From NCBI GenBank assembly GCA_943736015.1, contig OX031071.1, positions 15,596,119-15,660,118 of the forward strand: 64,000 nt of DNA, written 5' to 3'. The DNA is from Tridacna crocea (lineage: Eukaryota; Mollusca; Bivalvia; Cardiida; Cardiidae). Below are positions 35,901 to 42,029 of this stretch, in pieces (the stretch's first letter is position 1; every line of letters begins with the position of its first letter). A program made the translations under genes and the position numbers. The notes below the pieces were generated by a model. It saw nothing but the letters and a program-made list of their open reading frames with translations, searched no databases and was not told the origin of the DNA.

Positions 35901-37915
35901 AACTCACAACTGTGGTTTATTGAACGATAAACCACGACAGGAAGAAGATTATTTCTTAAATATTTAATGTATGTGTAACCAAGGCTTATATTAGAATACG
36001 TATTCAACATGTGTGTGACTAAAGCTTAAGTACGTTAAGCTATACGTTATTCAACGTATGTGTGACCACTGCTTCAGTAAGCCACGCAAACAGTATTTTA
36101 TGCGTGTGTGAACACGGCTTAAAAATGTTATCTAACGTGTGTGTAACCAAGGCTAAAGTACGTCAAGCTACGTTATTTTTAAAATATGTTGACTAGGACC
36201 TGACAACATTTCTGAACGGATGTTACCCTAAGGCTACCTGGGCGACTCGGGGCACTTAAAATTGCGAACAGTTCAGACTAAAACCAGACTGAAAGGGTGG
36301 AAGTCATCTTGTCATTTATTTAGTAGTTTAAAAGTTAAATCACTTTTCCTATAATGGCAAAAGCTATTTGATTTCATAGAAATACTTGCCAAAAAGATAC
36401 TATATTACAAACTTGAGCATTGTCATCACCTGAAAGTTTCGGGAAAGGCATTAAAGATTACATTCGAAGCAATAAACAGTAAGTCAACGTACCCTAAAAA
36501 CTCCACGTTTTTTTACAATGTTCCATTCTAGAAAATTGATCATCTTCATAACAAAGATTTTGTCCATAATACTCTGGCCATCTTTTAACTTCTCTGGCGG
36601 TGTCTGTAAGAGAACAAGTAATTTCTGTGTAGATAGCCTTTCTTCTTGCGCTGTACAACTTTTTATAACACTGAGAAAAAAAAAAAGACTGCTCGAAACG
36701 TGCTATTTCCTCTTTTGTCACAACAGTTTTCATGTATTTATTTTATCAATATTTAATAATAACGGCGTCCGTAAAAGAACCAATATACTAGTGCCATACC
36801 AAAATGGTGACTCTTGTAGACGTAAATTCGTCTTGCTGCTGATCACTTTCGAAAAACATTGGGAAAAAAGGAGATATTGTTTGTAACTAGTAATTCCTCC
36901 CTTGTCACAATATTTTCAAATGTATAAGAACTATGCTCTGTAATAAACAGTAAATAATTTGTTACTGTGTGGTCGGTCAAAGTGTTAGTCAAGGGCAGAA
37001 AAATGAATTTAAAATCAGGCAAAAAAGTAAAGAGGAAAAAAGATGTGTTATAACGTAGTTTTGAAATTATTCCTCTGTAACCGACTAATGCTGGCATCGA
37101 CCATACAAAAATAGACTGTTTTCTACACGATAAAATCTGTACTTTTAAACGGGTACTAATTGATTAAATTTAAATGCATTTTTAACAACAGATTTGCTAG
37201 GACATAATTTCTAAGTCAATCAAAAAGCAAGACTTGGAATGTAAGAAATAAAATCAGATTTACAGTAGTCTAAATGTTTAGGACACAATATTTTTCAGAC
37301 TCGCCCAAAATAAGAAGGATGTGCTTTTGTTCAACATGCATTCCTTTTCCCATAATATTTTCACGAGATATATTCCTTTAGGTCATTAAAAAAGGTTTTG
37401 TTTGGTAACGGGATAAAATAGTATCTAATAAATTAATAACAATTTACCAAACAAATAGTCTGTACCGTAGAGGCCCAGCCGGGTAGCGCGGTGTGGGTTA
37501 GCCAGTCGAACTTATGACCTAGTGATTTTGAGTTCCATACCCGGTTTAGGCAAATTTTTGTCTCCTGCGATTTTTTCGCCTCTAACCTGTGTTGCATGTG
37601 AGAAAAGTAGTCACTGACTTGGAAAGACTGTTGTGTCAGTACTGGTGAGAGAAAGCCAGGAAGCACATGCTTAAGTACACTGACCGCCGTGTTATGACGT
37701 TTACAAGCGGTTGAGCAGCGTTAAAATCTCAATCAATCAATCAAACAATCCATCAAACATTCAATCAAACAAACAAACGAACAAACATTCAAACTCTAAC
37801 GTAGACGGTACTTACCCAGTTTTGTTGAGGAAATAAACTATTTGGTTGAAATGAACTGTGCCCGAGGGGTGCGGCTCTTGTTCCGACCCCCACGAATACA
37901 TTCCAGTGAATAATA
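6047..37915 (-). CDS. Secreted astacin metalloprotease with EGF, CUB, EMI-like and TSP1 modules (17 exons found)
   Basis: Exons, 5' to 3' on the minus strand: 37915-37816, 36603-36493, 34600-34405, 28501-28381, 27192-27120, 26490-26382, 26222-26128, 25446-25314, 23683-23552, 22527-22418, 21244-21109, 15929-15792, 14900-14741, 12862-12768, 11273-11051, 7083-6952, 6251-6047. All introns are GT-AG and all junction phases agree, giving about 755 codons without an internal stop. Order of parts: end of signal peptide and prodomain, basic processing site, M12A zinc protease, EGF-like, CUB, EMI-like cysteine module, Ser/Thr/Asn linker, TSP1 repeat, and a tail I do not recognise. The enzyme should be secreted and cleave extracellular proteins. 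The catalytic motif [12 protein letters not shown] and Met-turn SVMHY are complete, so it looks active. The layout resembles BMP1/tolloid and the TSP1-bearing astacins of invertebrates without matching either that I can recall. The signal-peptide exon, right of 37915, was not found. Confidence 0.85.
6382..6722. repeat. Dispersed repeat, copy 1
   Basis: Collinear with 56497-56820 in the same orientation. Shared blocks include ACCGACCAGAAAT, GTCCATCTTGAAAT and TTTGTAATGAAAATATAG, and both end at GTGTCCACT. No coding content. Confidence 0.6.
6952..7083 (-). CDS. TSP1 repeat end and Cys-rich stretch
   Basis: Opens [15 protein letters not shown], which closes the TSP1 repeat in phase with the exon before. 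A further cysteine stretch follows ([20 protein letters not shown], then TTCS). Acceptor CATTTTCAG, donor AA|GTAAGT. Confidence 0.8.
7880..8023. repeat. Near-perfect 144-bp palindrome
   Basis: Two arms of about 55 bp run from TTGTACGGTCAGGTGGCAGG to its exact inverse. The loop (GCGCCCCGAGCCGAAGGCGA) is itself partly palindromic. It is GC-rich against AT-rich surroundings. Confidence 0.85.
8024..8395. mobile_element. TTATACTGCAAAG-ended element
   Basis: Inverted ends TTATACTGCAAAG and CTTTGCAGTATAATA enclose CTGACGTCACTGGAAACTGA and GCCGCCATTTTGGATGTTG. The inner sequence recurs inverted at 62340-62680 (CATCCAAAATGGCGGCGTCG, CCCACTGACGTCAGTTTCCG), so this is a dispersed element. Confidence 0.65.
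8658..8855. mobile_element. Hairpin MITE, GGGCCCGTATTCACC ends, copy 1
   Basis: Almost the whole element is one hairpin with termini GGGCCCGTATTCACCAACC and its inverse. The centre is GATTGGCTAAACC with its inverse. Other copies lie at 32316-32512, 34064-34250, 43225-43416 and, worn, 52564-52750. Confidence 0.9.
9445..9955. mobile_element. Element bounded by inverted short tandem repeats
   Basis: Left edge: three to four copies of GGACAAAAGCCCACT. Right edge: about six copies of its inverse, AGTGGGCTTTTGTCC. The interior (9590-9800) resembles a worn TTAA hairpin MITE (GGAGAAAATGCTGCTAACAG). No coding content. Confidence 0.65.
9956..11050. other. Intron DNA, nothing recognised
   Basis: Part of the long intron between the TSP1 exons. 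It is AT-rich, without repeats or exons I can support. Confidence 0.5.
11051..11273 (-). CDS. Linker and TSP1 repeat, first part
   Basis: A low-complexity linker rich in Ser, Thr, Asn and Asp leads into [19 protein letters not shown] and RTRNC. The W..W..W..C motif and CSxxCG turn define a thrombospondin type 1 repeat. Its Trp residues suit C-mannosylation and glycan binding. Acceptor TTTTTCCTAG, donor TGCAC|GTAAAT. Confidence 0.9.
11684..11896. mobile_element. CCGGTGTAATGCAGAGAAAT MITE, copy 1
   Basis: Inverted ends CGGTGTAATGCAGAGAAATG and TCATTCTCTACATTACACCG flank a ladder of short self-complementary units built on TTCTACGTAGAGAAATGACC. A second copy is at 52397-52577. Confidence 0.85.
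11897..12767. other. Intron DNA with a tRNA-like fragment
   Basis: 12608-12645 inverted contains GGTTGCCGGTTCGGTTTCC, which resembles a tRNA B box and may be a SINE remnant. Nothing else is recognised. Confidence 0.35.
12768..12862 (-). CDS. EMI-like cysteine module, second exon
   Basis: Encodes [20 protein letters not shown], then SSCT. The CC.GY......C pattern is the hallmark end of EMI and related modules. Acceptor ATAATTTCAG, donor ACAG|GTGAGT. Confidence 0.75.
12863..14740. other. Intron DNA, A-rich low complexity
   Basis: 13028-13140 is a long A-rich run of AAAACTAAGAAAAA-like pieces, and 14441-14459 is poly-A. No exon or named repeat is visible in the rest. Confidence 0.5.
14741..14900 (-). 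CDS. EMI-like cysteine module, first exon
   Basis: Encodes [17 protein letters not shown], a second cysteine pair and a Tyr/Thr-rich stretch ([19 protein letters not shown]). With the next exon it forms an EMI-like cysteine pattern. Acceptor CTGTTTTCAG, donor CA|GTAAGT. Confidence 0.7.
15667..15772. repeat. GA-rich microsatellite
   Basis: Interrupted (GA)n and (AGAC)n run; the short frames across it are low-complexity artefacts. Confidence 0.8.
15792..15929 (-). CDS. CUB domain, last third
   Basis: Encodes [10 protein letters not shown] and then [20 protein letters not shown], the G.R.C......S.....L.F.SD....GF... close of a CUB domain. It restores a full-length CUB across a 5.2 kb intron. 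Acceptor TTTTCAG, donor GCAG|GTACAT. Confidence 0.85.
16363..17462. repeat. 156-bp tandem array, seven units
   Basis: The block GGGCAATAACTCAAAAATTA starts at about 16394, 16550, 16706, 16862, 17018, 17173 and 17329. The unit also holds GTGCACTGCACTCCCCCT and ATCTATCCACCCATGAAATT. Spacing varies by only one base. Confidence 0.95.
18346..18612 (-). mobile_element. tRNA-derived SINE
   Basis: On the minus strand it begins CCCGGGTGGCTCAGTGGTGA (A-box-like) and continues to GGTTGTGAGTTCGATACCCG (B box). A body with CACATGTGAGAAAAG follows, and it ends GTTAAACCCCAATACAACCA. Flanks CCACAAGTTT and CCACATGTTT suggest a 10-bp target duplication. It sits inside the 16083-18676 element. Related copies lie at 37471-37765, about 41370-41810 and 44507-44722. 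Confidence 0.85.
18677..19162. other. Intron DNA, nothing recognised
   Basis: AT-rich; no exon or repeat I can support. Confidence 0.4.
19163..20643. mobile_element. DNA element with about 90-bp TIRs
   Basis: Both ends carry GAGTAGTATGAG, then a copy of CAAAGATGACGTAATCGG and TGACCTACTTTCGGCCATTG, in inverse orientation. The interior holds modules shared with 1-734 (CAGTATACAGAGCTGACGTG). There is no open frame for a transposase, so it is non-autonomous. Confidence 0.8.
20690..20945. mobile_element. TTAA hairpin MITE, worn copy
   Basis: Retains GGAAAAATGCTGATTACTGA and CATTTTCTCCTTTTCCCACA with flanking pieces in the right order. Another worn trace is at about 21985-22180. Confidence 0.55.
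21109..21244 (-). CDS. CUB domain, middle
   Basis: Encodes [14 protein letters not shown], then [13 protein letters not shown], matching the CUB I.L.F..F.......C.YD.VEI.D strands. Acceptor CTATTTGCAG, donor ACTG|GTAAGT. Confidence 0.85.
21245..22417. other. Intron within the CUB domain
   Basis: Contains a worn TTAA MITE near 21985-22180 and a short repeat at 21650-21740 (AAAATGTTTCAACACTGG, then CTGACCCG) related to 23270-23320. No exon seen. Confidence 0.4.
22418..22527 (-). CDS. CUB domain, first third
   Basis: Begins DDCGSEI and continues [20 protein letters not shown], the typical CUB opening with its first disulfide pair. Acceptor TTTACAG, donor CAG|GTACGA. Confidence 0.85.
22528..23551. 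other. Intron between EGF and CUB exons
   Basis: Holds a short repeat at 23270-23320 (AAGCAAAATGTTTCGACACC) and a poly-T run near 23422. No other feature seen. Confidence 0.4.
23552..23683 (-). CDS. EGF-like module exon
   Basis: Encodes an EGF-like repeat as one whole exon: cysteines at VCD, GVCN, NCSRCRC and DYCE, with the family's C.C..G..G..C end ([12 protein letters not shown]). Acceptor CATGTTTCAG, donor ACCG|GTAAGA. Confidence 0.85.
24171..24500. repeat. About 44-bp minisatellite, 7-8 units
   Basis: Units of the form TCGCTCCAAATGCTCTGAAT followed by ATACCCC..CCGCTC.TATCAG, with point differences between units. The long minus-strand frame here is a by-product of the repeat. Confidence 0.9.
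24897..25124. mobile_element. TTAA hairpin MITE (piggyBac-like), complete copy
   Basis: TTAA at both ends. Inverted ends CCCACTACCAAACGAC and CCCATTACCACACCATCCCT; central hairpin GGAGAAAATGCTGGTTACCA with its inverse; inner piece AATTGAAAGCATTTGCAGAC. Target TTAA and size near 228 bp suit a piggyBac-type MITE. Confidence 0.85.
25314..25446 (-). CDS. Astacin domain end
   Basis: Encodes [21 protein letters not shown], cut by the exon end; LS.YD...AN..Y.C is the usual close of the protease domain. Acceptor GTTTCAG, donor GGTG|GTATAC. Confidence 0.85.
25447..26127. other. Intron, partial MITE only
   Basis: 25520-25590 matches one arm of the CGGTGAAAGATCG hairpin family (AAAGATCGAAGTTTATTTTA). 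The rest is unremarkable. Confidence 0.4.
26128..26222 (-). CDS. Astacin Met-turn exon
   Basis: Encodes GQEHNFQKI, then the Met-turn [13 protein letters not shown]. The Met and the following Tyr that completes the zinc site are both present. Acceptor TGATTTCAG, donor CTT|GTAAGT. Confidence 0.9.
26382..26490 (-). CDS. Astacin catalytic exon (zinc-binding helix)
   Basis: Encodes [17 protein letters not shown], the HExxHxxGFxHE zinc-binding signature with three His ligands and the catalytic Glu all present. Acceptor TTTCTTACAG, donor CCAG|GTAAGT. Confidence 0.95.
26949..26982. repeat. (GT)n plus G-run
   Basis: Short GTGTGT run followed by about 18 Gs inside an intron. Confidence 0.85.
27120..27192 (-). 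CDS. Astacin domain exon 3
   Basis: Encodes [15 protein letters not shown] through SEHCYQ, matching the family's C.S.VGR..G.Q.....C segment. Acceptor TACATTTGCAG, donor CAG|GTAACT. Confidence 0.85.
27193..28380. other. Astacin intron with MITE trace
   Basis: 27945-28120 is a worn TTAA MITE (TATCTGCAGACAACAAAAAC, AGAGAAAAATGCTGG). The open minus frame at 27651-27968 has no splice support. Confidence 0.4.
28381..28501 (-). CDS. Astacin domain exon 2
   Basis: Encodes [20 protein letters not shown], the conserved IR.A..HWE..TCI.F segment with the first domain cysteine, ending in NFIKDDG. Acceptor TGAACTTCAG, donor GACGG|GTAAGT. A G-rich MITE lies 30 nt upstream in the intron. Confidence 0.85.
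28532..28708. mobile_element. GGGGCGGATCCAGGATTT MITE with G-run
   Basis: Inverted ends AGGGGCGGATCCAGGATTT and CCCCCTGGATCCGCCAGTG enclose a run of about 23 Gs and TTCAACTCGGTCAAACTC. A relative is at 45650-45992. Confidence 0.8.
28709..29935. other. Large-intron DNA, nothing firm
   Basis: 29170-29225 holds a small palindrome (TCAGCCTGCACAATCC with CACGCAGGCTGA). The plus-strand open frame at 28785-29171 shows no splice sites, start context or domain. Confidence 0.4.
29936..30640. repeat. Worn tandem repeat, about 130-bp units
   Basis: Four or so diverged units share GATAAAGTCTGCATTTGT, TCATGAAACTTG and AGCTTGA.CCCTAATGA. They follow a GTCCGTCTGTCTGTTTGTTC leader. The design resembles the 16083-18676 repeat, and it is probably an older relative. 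Confidence 0.6.
30641..32315. other. Large-intron DNA
   Basis: No named repeat. Contains a possible plus-strand terminal exon at 31501-31574, listed separately. Confidence 0.4.
31501..31574 (+). CDS. Possible orphan terminal exon, plus strand
   Basis: A strong acceptor (CTGTTTCTTTTTTCCAG) leads into 24 codons, [20 protein letters not shown] then GCQ, and a TAA that overlaps AATAAA at 31570-31575. I found no upstream plus-strand exon and recognise no family. It may be a gene fragment or chance. Confidence 0.25.
32316..32512. mobile_element. Hairpin MITE, GGGCCCGTATTCACC family, copy 2
   Basis: Same hairpin as 8658-8855 with ends GGGCCCATATTTACCAGCC and TTGGTAAATACGGGCTC and centre GATTGGCTAAACCGAATGGT. 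Confidence 0.9.
32513..34063. other. Large-intron DNA, nothing firm
   Basis: Short repeats of AAAATTTGTC-like text between 32550 and 33250 hint at an old tandem repeat, too worn to define. Confidence 0.35.
34064..34250. mobile_element. Hairpin MITE, GGGCCCGTATTCACC family, copy 3
   Basis: Left end GGGCCCGTATTCACCAACC; the right end is partly worn; centre GATTTGGTTTAGCCAATCAG. It lies about 155 bp downstream of the astacin exon ending at 34405. Confidence 0.85.
34405..34600 (-). CDS. Astacin gene, prodomain switch, processing site and protease start
   Basis: Holds YIYEGDIIL, which corresponds to the family's FxGD propeptide motif whose Asp caps the zinc. NRKRRKRK follows, a dibasic site suited to furin-like cleavage, and then [12 protein letters not shown], matching the conserved RWP..IPY.I at the start of the protease domain. 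Acceptor ACATTTCAG, donor CATT|GTGAGT. Confidence 0.85.
34868..35036. mobile_element. Hairpin MITE, TTAATATGGGGAAATATTTG family, copy 1
   Basis: Arms GCTTATGGTTAATATGGG and CCCATATTAACCACAAGC; loop ACGAGTGCCGTAAGGCACG. A second copy is at 52840-53006. Confidence 0.85.
35405..36190. repeat. Worn minisatellite split by a MITE
   Basis: Units of about 45-60 bp built on GTGTGTGACTAAGGCTTAAG and TACGTTAAGCTACGTTATT run on both sides of the MITE at 35578-35952. This shows the element inserted into an existing array. Confidence 0.8.
35578..35952. mobile_element. Asymmetric MITE, copy 2 (inverted)
   Basis: Reverse orientation to 5172-5541: first the tail (CATGACACGCGAATTCGGC, then TGACGTCATTC), then the hairpin GTTGTGAGTTATGAGG / CCTCATAACTCACAAC around CGCTCGGGCTATCGCCCTCG. 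Confidence 0.8.
36493..36603 (-). CDS. Astacin gene, prodomain exon
   Basis: 111 nt, phase 0 at both ends; acceptor TTCTCTTACAG, donor AGG|GTACGT. Encodes a charged helical stretch ([17 protein letters not shown]) typical of an astacin propeptide. Confidence 0.7.
36604..37470. other. Intron with worn MITE traces
   Basis: Two faint copies of the TTAA hairpin MITE (about 36670-36740 and 36845-36930) are suggested by CTATTTCCTCTTTTGTCACA and AACATTGGGAAAAAAGGAGA. No exon seen. Confidence 0.35.
37471..37765 (+). mobile_element. tRNA-derived SINE
   Basis: Head GCCGGGTAGCGCGGTGTGGG, B-box-like GATTTTGAGTTCCATACCCG, body with TGTTGCATGTGAGAAAAGTA, then an AATC-rich tail (AATCAATCAATCAAACAATC). Confidence 0.8.
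37816..37915 (-). CDS. Astacin gene, exon 1 found (end of signal peptide, start of prodomain)
   Basis: Acceptor TTTTTATCAG, donor TGG|GTAAGT. The frame that joins the next exon reads [16 protein letters not shown] and then a Pro/Gln-rich stretch. The start suits the end of a signal peptide. An upstream exon must supply the ATG and two bases of the first codon. A second open frame with an internal ATG also crosses this exon but runs into a stop after splicing, so I rejected it. Confidence 0.6.
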
Positions 37916-38756
37916 CTGATAAAAATCACTACTAGTTTTAGAATCCGCATCTATGTTATGTCCTTACAATCGGTGACTTTTTCTGCGATATTTTTCATTT
38001 GTTCTCCATTCACTTTCATTTGTATTCTAATTCTAGTTCAGCACAAAACAAAATTATTATGTCTTCAAAATCCAACTGTAATCCCTGTTAATTTTCATAT
38101 AGAAAATAATATGTTAAATAGAAAAAACAAAAAGTGATAACAGCGAGCAAGTTTTCTCTTTCTTTTTTTTTGTCGCGATTTTTTTTCACATTTTCTTATC
38201 CAATGAACGCGGATTTATGTATTTTTTCCTTTTTCAGTTTGTATTCGAAACTATGCATGAAAGTAACTATATCATTAAATTAACCTTTGGGCTGCTAAGC
38301 GCGAGACAAGTACGAATTGTTGCCAGTGTATATCAAGATCAGACTGCACAGAACGTGCAGTCTGATCTTGGATCTACGCTGTCTTACAAGGTTTTATTTT
38401 CACATAAAAAAAAAACACTTTGTAATAGAAATACTTGGATTTTTACTATCTGCTTGAAAAAATAGTTATTTAACTTATTTAGCATCATTAGTGTTAATAT
38501 CAGATGAAATGATAAATAATCACTAGTTAATATTGTCAGTCACAGAGAAACACCTATGTCACTTTGATTAAAAACAAACCTATAGATGTTTCATTATGTC
38601 TCAGTGATAAAATATTTCACTTCAGGCAATAAAGGTTAAAATAAAGAAAAGGAAAAGTCGGCAACCCCGACAAATAAATGAATTTATAAATATTTCCTCC
38701 TAAATACGGCAGTGGTAGTTTTGAGGATTGTAAATACAGTCATATTCACATATGGA
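37916..38756. other. 5' region of the astacin gene, start exon not found
   Basis: The missing signal-peptide exon and promoter should lie from here rightward. I see a small palindrome at 38325-38390 (AGATCAGACTGCACAGAACG with GTGCAGTCTGATCTTGGATC) and AT-rich DNA. Confidence 0.35.
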
Positions 38757-39011
38757 GTGCAACACGCGAAAAGGTGCATTCGGCCATTTGCGTAAAGTGT
38801 CCTCTCGGATTAGCCTGCGCGGTCCGCGCAGGCTAATCCGAGACGGCACTTTACGACTACATTAGATTTTGTGCTACAGTAGACCTGCGTAAAACAGAAA
38901 ATCACATAAAATCGGAAAGTGTCGTTTCGGATTGGCCTGTGCGGACTGCGCAGGCTGATCCGAGACGACACTTTACGCAAATGTCCGAATGACCCTTTTC
39001 GCGTGTTGCAG
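38757..39011. mobile_element. Double-hairpin MITE, CAACACGCGAAAAGG ends
   Basis: Outer inverted ends CAACACGCGAAAAGGTGCAT and CCTTTTCGCGTGTTG. Each side carries its own hairpin (GATTAGCCTGCGCGGTCCGC and inverse; GATTGGCCTGTGCGGACTGC). A fragment recurs at 45555-45648. Confidence 0.85.
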
Positions 39012-39142
39012 GCCAATGCCTTAACCCTTTACCGAACGACCAGCGGTCACTAAAAGAGATTGACCGTATAAAACGACATTTCGGACGTATCGCGGATGTG
39101 CCGGCTGATCTTGCATCTATAACTGATTGTATGGATTGTGTA

Positions 39143-39706
39143 GACTTTAAAGGTGGCCCTTCAGAATTTTGGACGAAAATTTTACAAAAATACAAAAGTA
39201 TCATCTTTGTACTCCCAAAGCCTTATAATCGTCATTCATAAAACCCCAGTAGTCGAAAACCATCCTACAACACGAGAAATTAGAGATTTACTACGGCCAA
39301 GGTTGGCATCGACGGGAAACACGTTCTATTTTTACATGAACACCTTACTCATTTACAAACTGGAAATACACAGACGAAGCTTCAAACATAGCGTCCGAAG
39401 AAGATATTATGAAAAATAATTACATGTTTGTTATGTAATGGAATTTAAGCGTCATTGGTCACGTGCCAGTCACTTAACATTCCCACAATGCATTTTTTAA
39501 ATTTTTGGCGCGAAATCTAAAAATAGCTTAAGAGGCTACGTAGCTTTTTAAGGGAATACCATCCAAAAAAATTTTTTTGGTAATTCTATGATTCTTAATT
39601 ATTGATGATTTTTATTGTTTTTTTCATATAAATTTCAGCGATATATATATTTTTTGATTTGGTGTGATGTAAAATTTCTAAGTACCCACCTTTAAAGCCG
39701 TTTTCA
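39143..39706. mobile_element. CTTTAAAGGTGG-ended element
   Basis: Inverted ends ACTTTAAAGGTGGCCC and GTACCCACCTTTAAAGCC. The interior is about 560 bp with CCCACAATGCATTTTTTAAA and no coding frame. Single copy in this window. Confidence 0.6.
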
Positions 39707-39953
39707 ATGTTGTTTCAGTTATATCGAGGAGGCCAGTGCATCTATCCATGCTTCCCTGGGGTTTGAGTTACAAGCACTTCGAACAATATTCTTTCCAAGT
39801 CACTGGCTGCTATCCAACATAACTATAGTCGATACAACCATCAGTGCTGGGAGAGGAATGGATTCGGTCGCAATGACTATCATCAATCCTAGGTAAGAAA
39901 TTGGCCGAAAAAGGGACCGAACCAGCAACACCCAAGCATTGATAGGTTCACCG

Positions 39954-41428
39954 GTCAGTAGTTATCTCAGTAGTTAACATATACATCTGACTCGTGATTG
40001 GGAGGCAGGGTAGTTCAGTAGTTAACATATAGATTTGACTCGTGATTGGGTCCTGCCGGGTAGCTCAGTAGTAAACATATAGATTTGGGCCCTGCCCGGT
40101 AACGCAGTAGTTAACATATAGATCTGACTCGTGATTGAGCCCTGCCGGGTAGCTAAGTAGTTAAGATATAGATTTGACTCGTGTGGGGGCCCTGCCGGGT
40201 AGCTTAGTAGTTAACATATAGATCTGACTCGTGATTGGGCGGCCCTGCCCGGTAACGCAGTAGTTAACATATAGATCTGACTCGTGATTGGGCCCTGCCG
40301 GGTAGCTCAGTAGTTAACATATAGATTTGACCCGTGATTGGGTCCTGCCGGGTAGCTCAGTAGTTACATATAGATTTAACTCGTGATTGAGCCCTGCCGG
40401 GTAGCTCAATAGTTACATATAGATTTGACTCGTGATTGGGCCCTGCCGGGTAGCTCAGTAGTTAAAATATATATTTGACTTGTGATTAGGCGACAAGGTA
40501 ACTCAGTAGTTAACATATAGATTTGACTCGTGATTGGGCCCTGCCGGGTAGCTTTGTAGTTAATATATAGATCTGACTCGTGATTGGGAGGCAGGGTAGC
40601 TCAGTAGTTAACATATAGATTTGACACGTGATTGGGCGGCAGGGTAGCTCAGTAGTAGTTAACATATAGATTTGACTCGTGATTATGCCCTGCCGGGTAG
40701 GTCAGTAGTTAACATATAGATCTGACTCGCGATTGGGCCCTGCAGGGTAGCTCAGTAGTAGTTAACATATAGATTTGACTCGTGATTATGCCCTGCCGGG
40801 TAGGTCAGTAGTTAACATATAGATCTGACTCGCGATTGGGCCCTGCAGGGTAGCTCAGTAGTTACCTATATATCTGACTCGTGACTGGGCCCGGCCGGGT
40901 AGCTCAGTAGTTAACATATAGATTTGACTCGTGATTAGGCCCGACCGGGTAGCTCAGTAGTTTACATATAAATTTGATTGGGCCCGACCGGGTAGCTCAG
41001 TAGTTAACATATAGATCTGACTCGTGATTGGGCCCTGCCGGGTAGCTCAGTAGTTACCTATATATCTGACTCGTGACTGGGCCCGGCCGGGTAGCTCAGT
41101 AGTTAACATATAGATCTGACTCGTGATTGGGCCCTGCCGGGTAGCTCAGTAGTTAACATATAGATCTGATTCGTGATTGGGCGGCAGGGTAGCTCAGTAG
41201 TTAACATAATTATAGATCTGACTCGTGATTGGGCCCTGCCGGGTAGCTCAGTAGTTAACATATAGATCCGATTCGTGATTGGGCCCTGCCGGTTAGCTCA
41301 GTGGTTAACATATAAACTTGACTCGTGATTGGGCCCTGCCGGGTAGCTCAGTAGTTAACATATAGATCTGACTCGTGATTGGGCCCTGCCGGGTAGCTCA
41401 GTAGTTAACATATAGATCTGACTCGTGA
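39954..41428 (+). repeat. About 50-bp minisatellite made of a SINE's tRNA-like head
   Basis: Roughly 30 units of CCGGGTAGCTCAGTAGTTAA followed by CATATAGATCTGACTCGTGA and TTGGGCCCTG. Each unit holds an A-box-like GTAGCTCAGTAGTTA. The last unit runs on, without a break, into SINE sequence (GCTAGTGGTTGCGTGTTTGA, then the body to about 41810). Confidence 0.95.
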
Positions 41429-41810
41429 GCTAGTGGTTGCGTGTTTGATACCTGATACCTGAAACGAATCTTTACCTCTTATTTTCTTTGTCGTGCTCCC
41501 TATCTCTGGGTTTTTATCGCTGGAACTCCGTTAGTTTTATTTCACAATAGTATTAGAATTACTTCTGTTGTATAACAATATAGTCATGGGTGCAATAAAG
41601 AGATGTAATGTTTATGTTTTTATGGTTCCAGCATTCTTTCTTAGCGGCAACGTTCGGTCTCTCACCTCTGGTGCATGTGAGAAGGTAATCAGTGAATTGG
41701 AAAGACAGTTTTGTCAGTGTCAGTGTAAGTAAGCCAGGAAACACATGGATAGGTGTACTGGACAGGCACCCTTGATATGACCTTAGATGTTAAAACGGCA
41801 TTAATCCATT
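41370..41810 (+). mobile_element. SINE attached to the minisatellite
   Basis: Head shared with the array, B-box-like GGTTGCGTGTTTGATACC, then body GGTGCATGTGAGAAGGTAAT and AGCCAGGAAACACATGGATA, matching the body of the SINE at 37471-37765. A TTAA MITE abuts its end. Confidence 0.8.
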
Positions 41811-42029
41811 ACCACACAATCACTACTTTTGACGACCCTGAGAAAGAATCCTTTAGAAAACATTGTGGGAAAAGGAGAAAATGCTGGTAACCAGCATTTT
41901 CTCCTTTTCCCACAATGTTTTCTACCCTGCCAGAAACAAATTTCAAATTTTGAGACACGTTAATTTTGTTGTCTGCAAATGCTTTCAATTTAGACCAGTC
42001 TTAAATTTTGTAGTTTGGTAAAGAGTTAA
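41801..42029. mobile_element. TTAA hairpin MITE, copy
   Basis: TTAA at both ends, with ends CCATTACCACACAATC and GTAGTTTGGTAAAGAG and central hairpin GGAGAAAATGCTGGTAACCA. Confidence 0.9.

Noticed and set aside
37816-37915. Frame [14 protein letters not shown] as a start exon
   Set aside because: After splicing it meets a stop early in the next exon; the other frame stays open through the gene.
39954-41428. Cluster of tRNA genes
   Set aside because: The units hold an A-box-like piece but no B box or cloverleaf; only the last unit joins a SINE.
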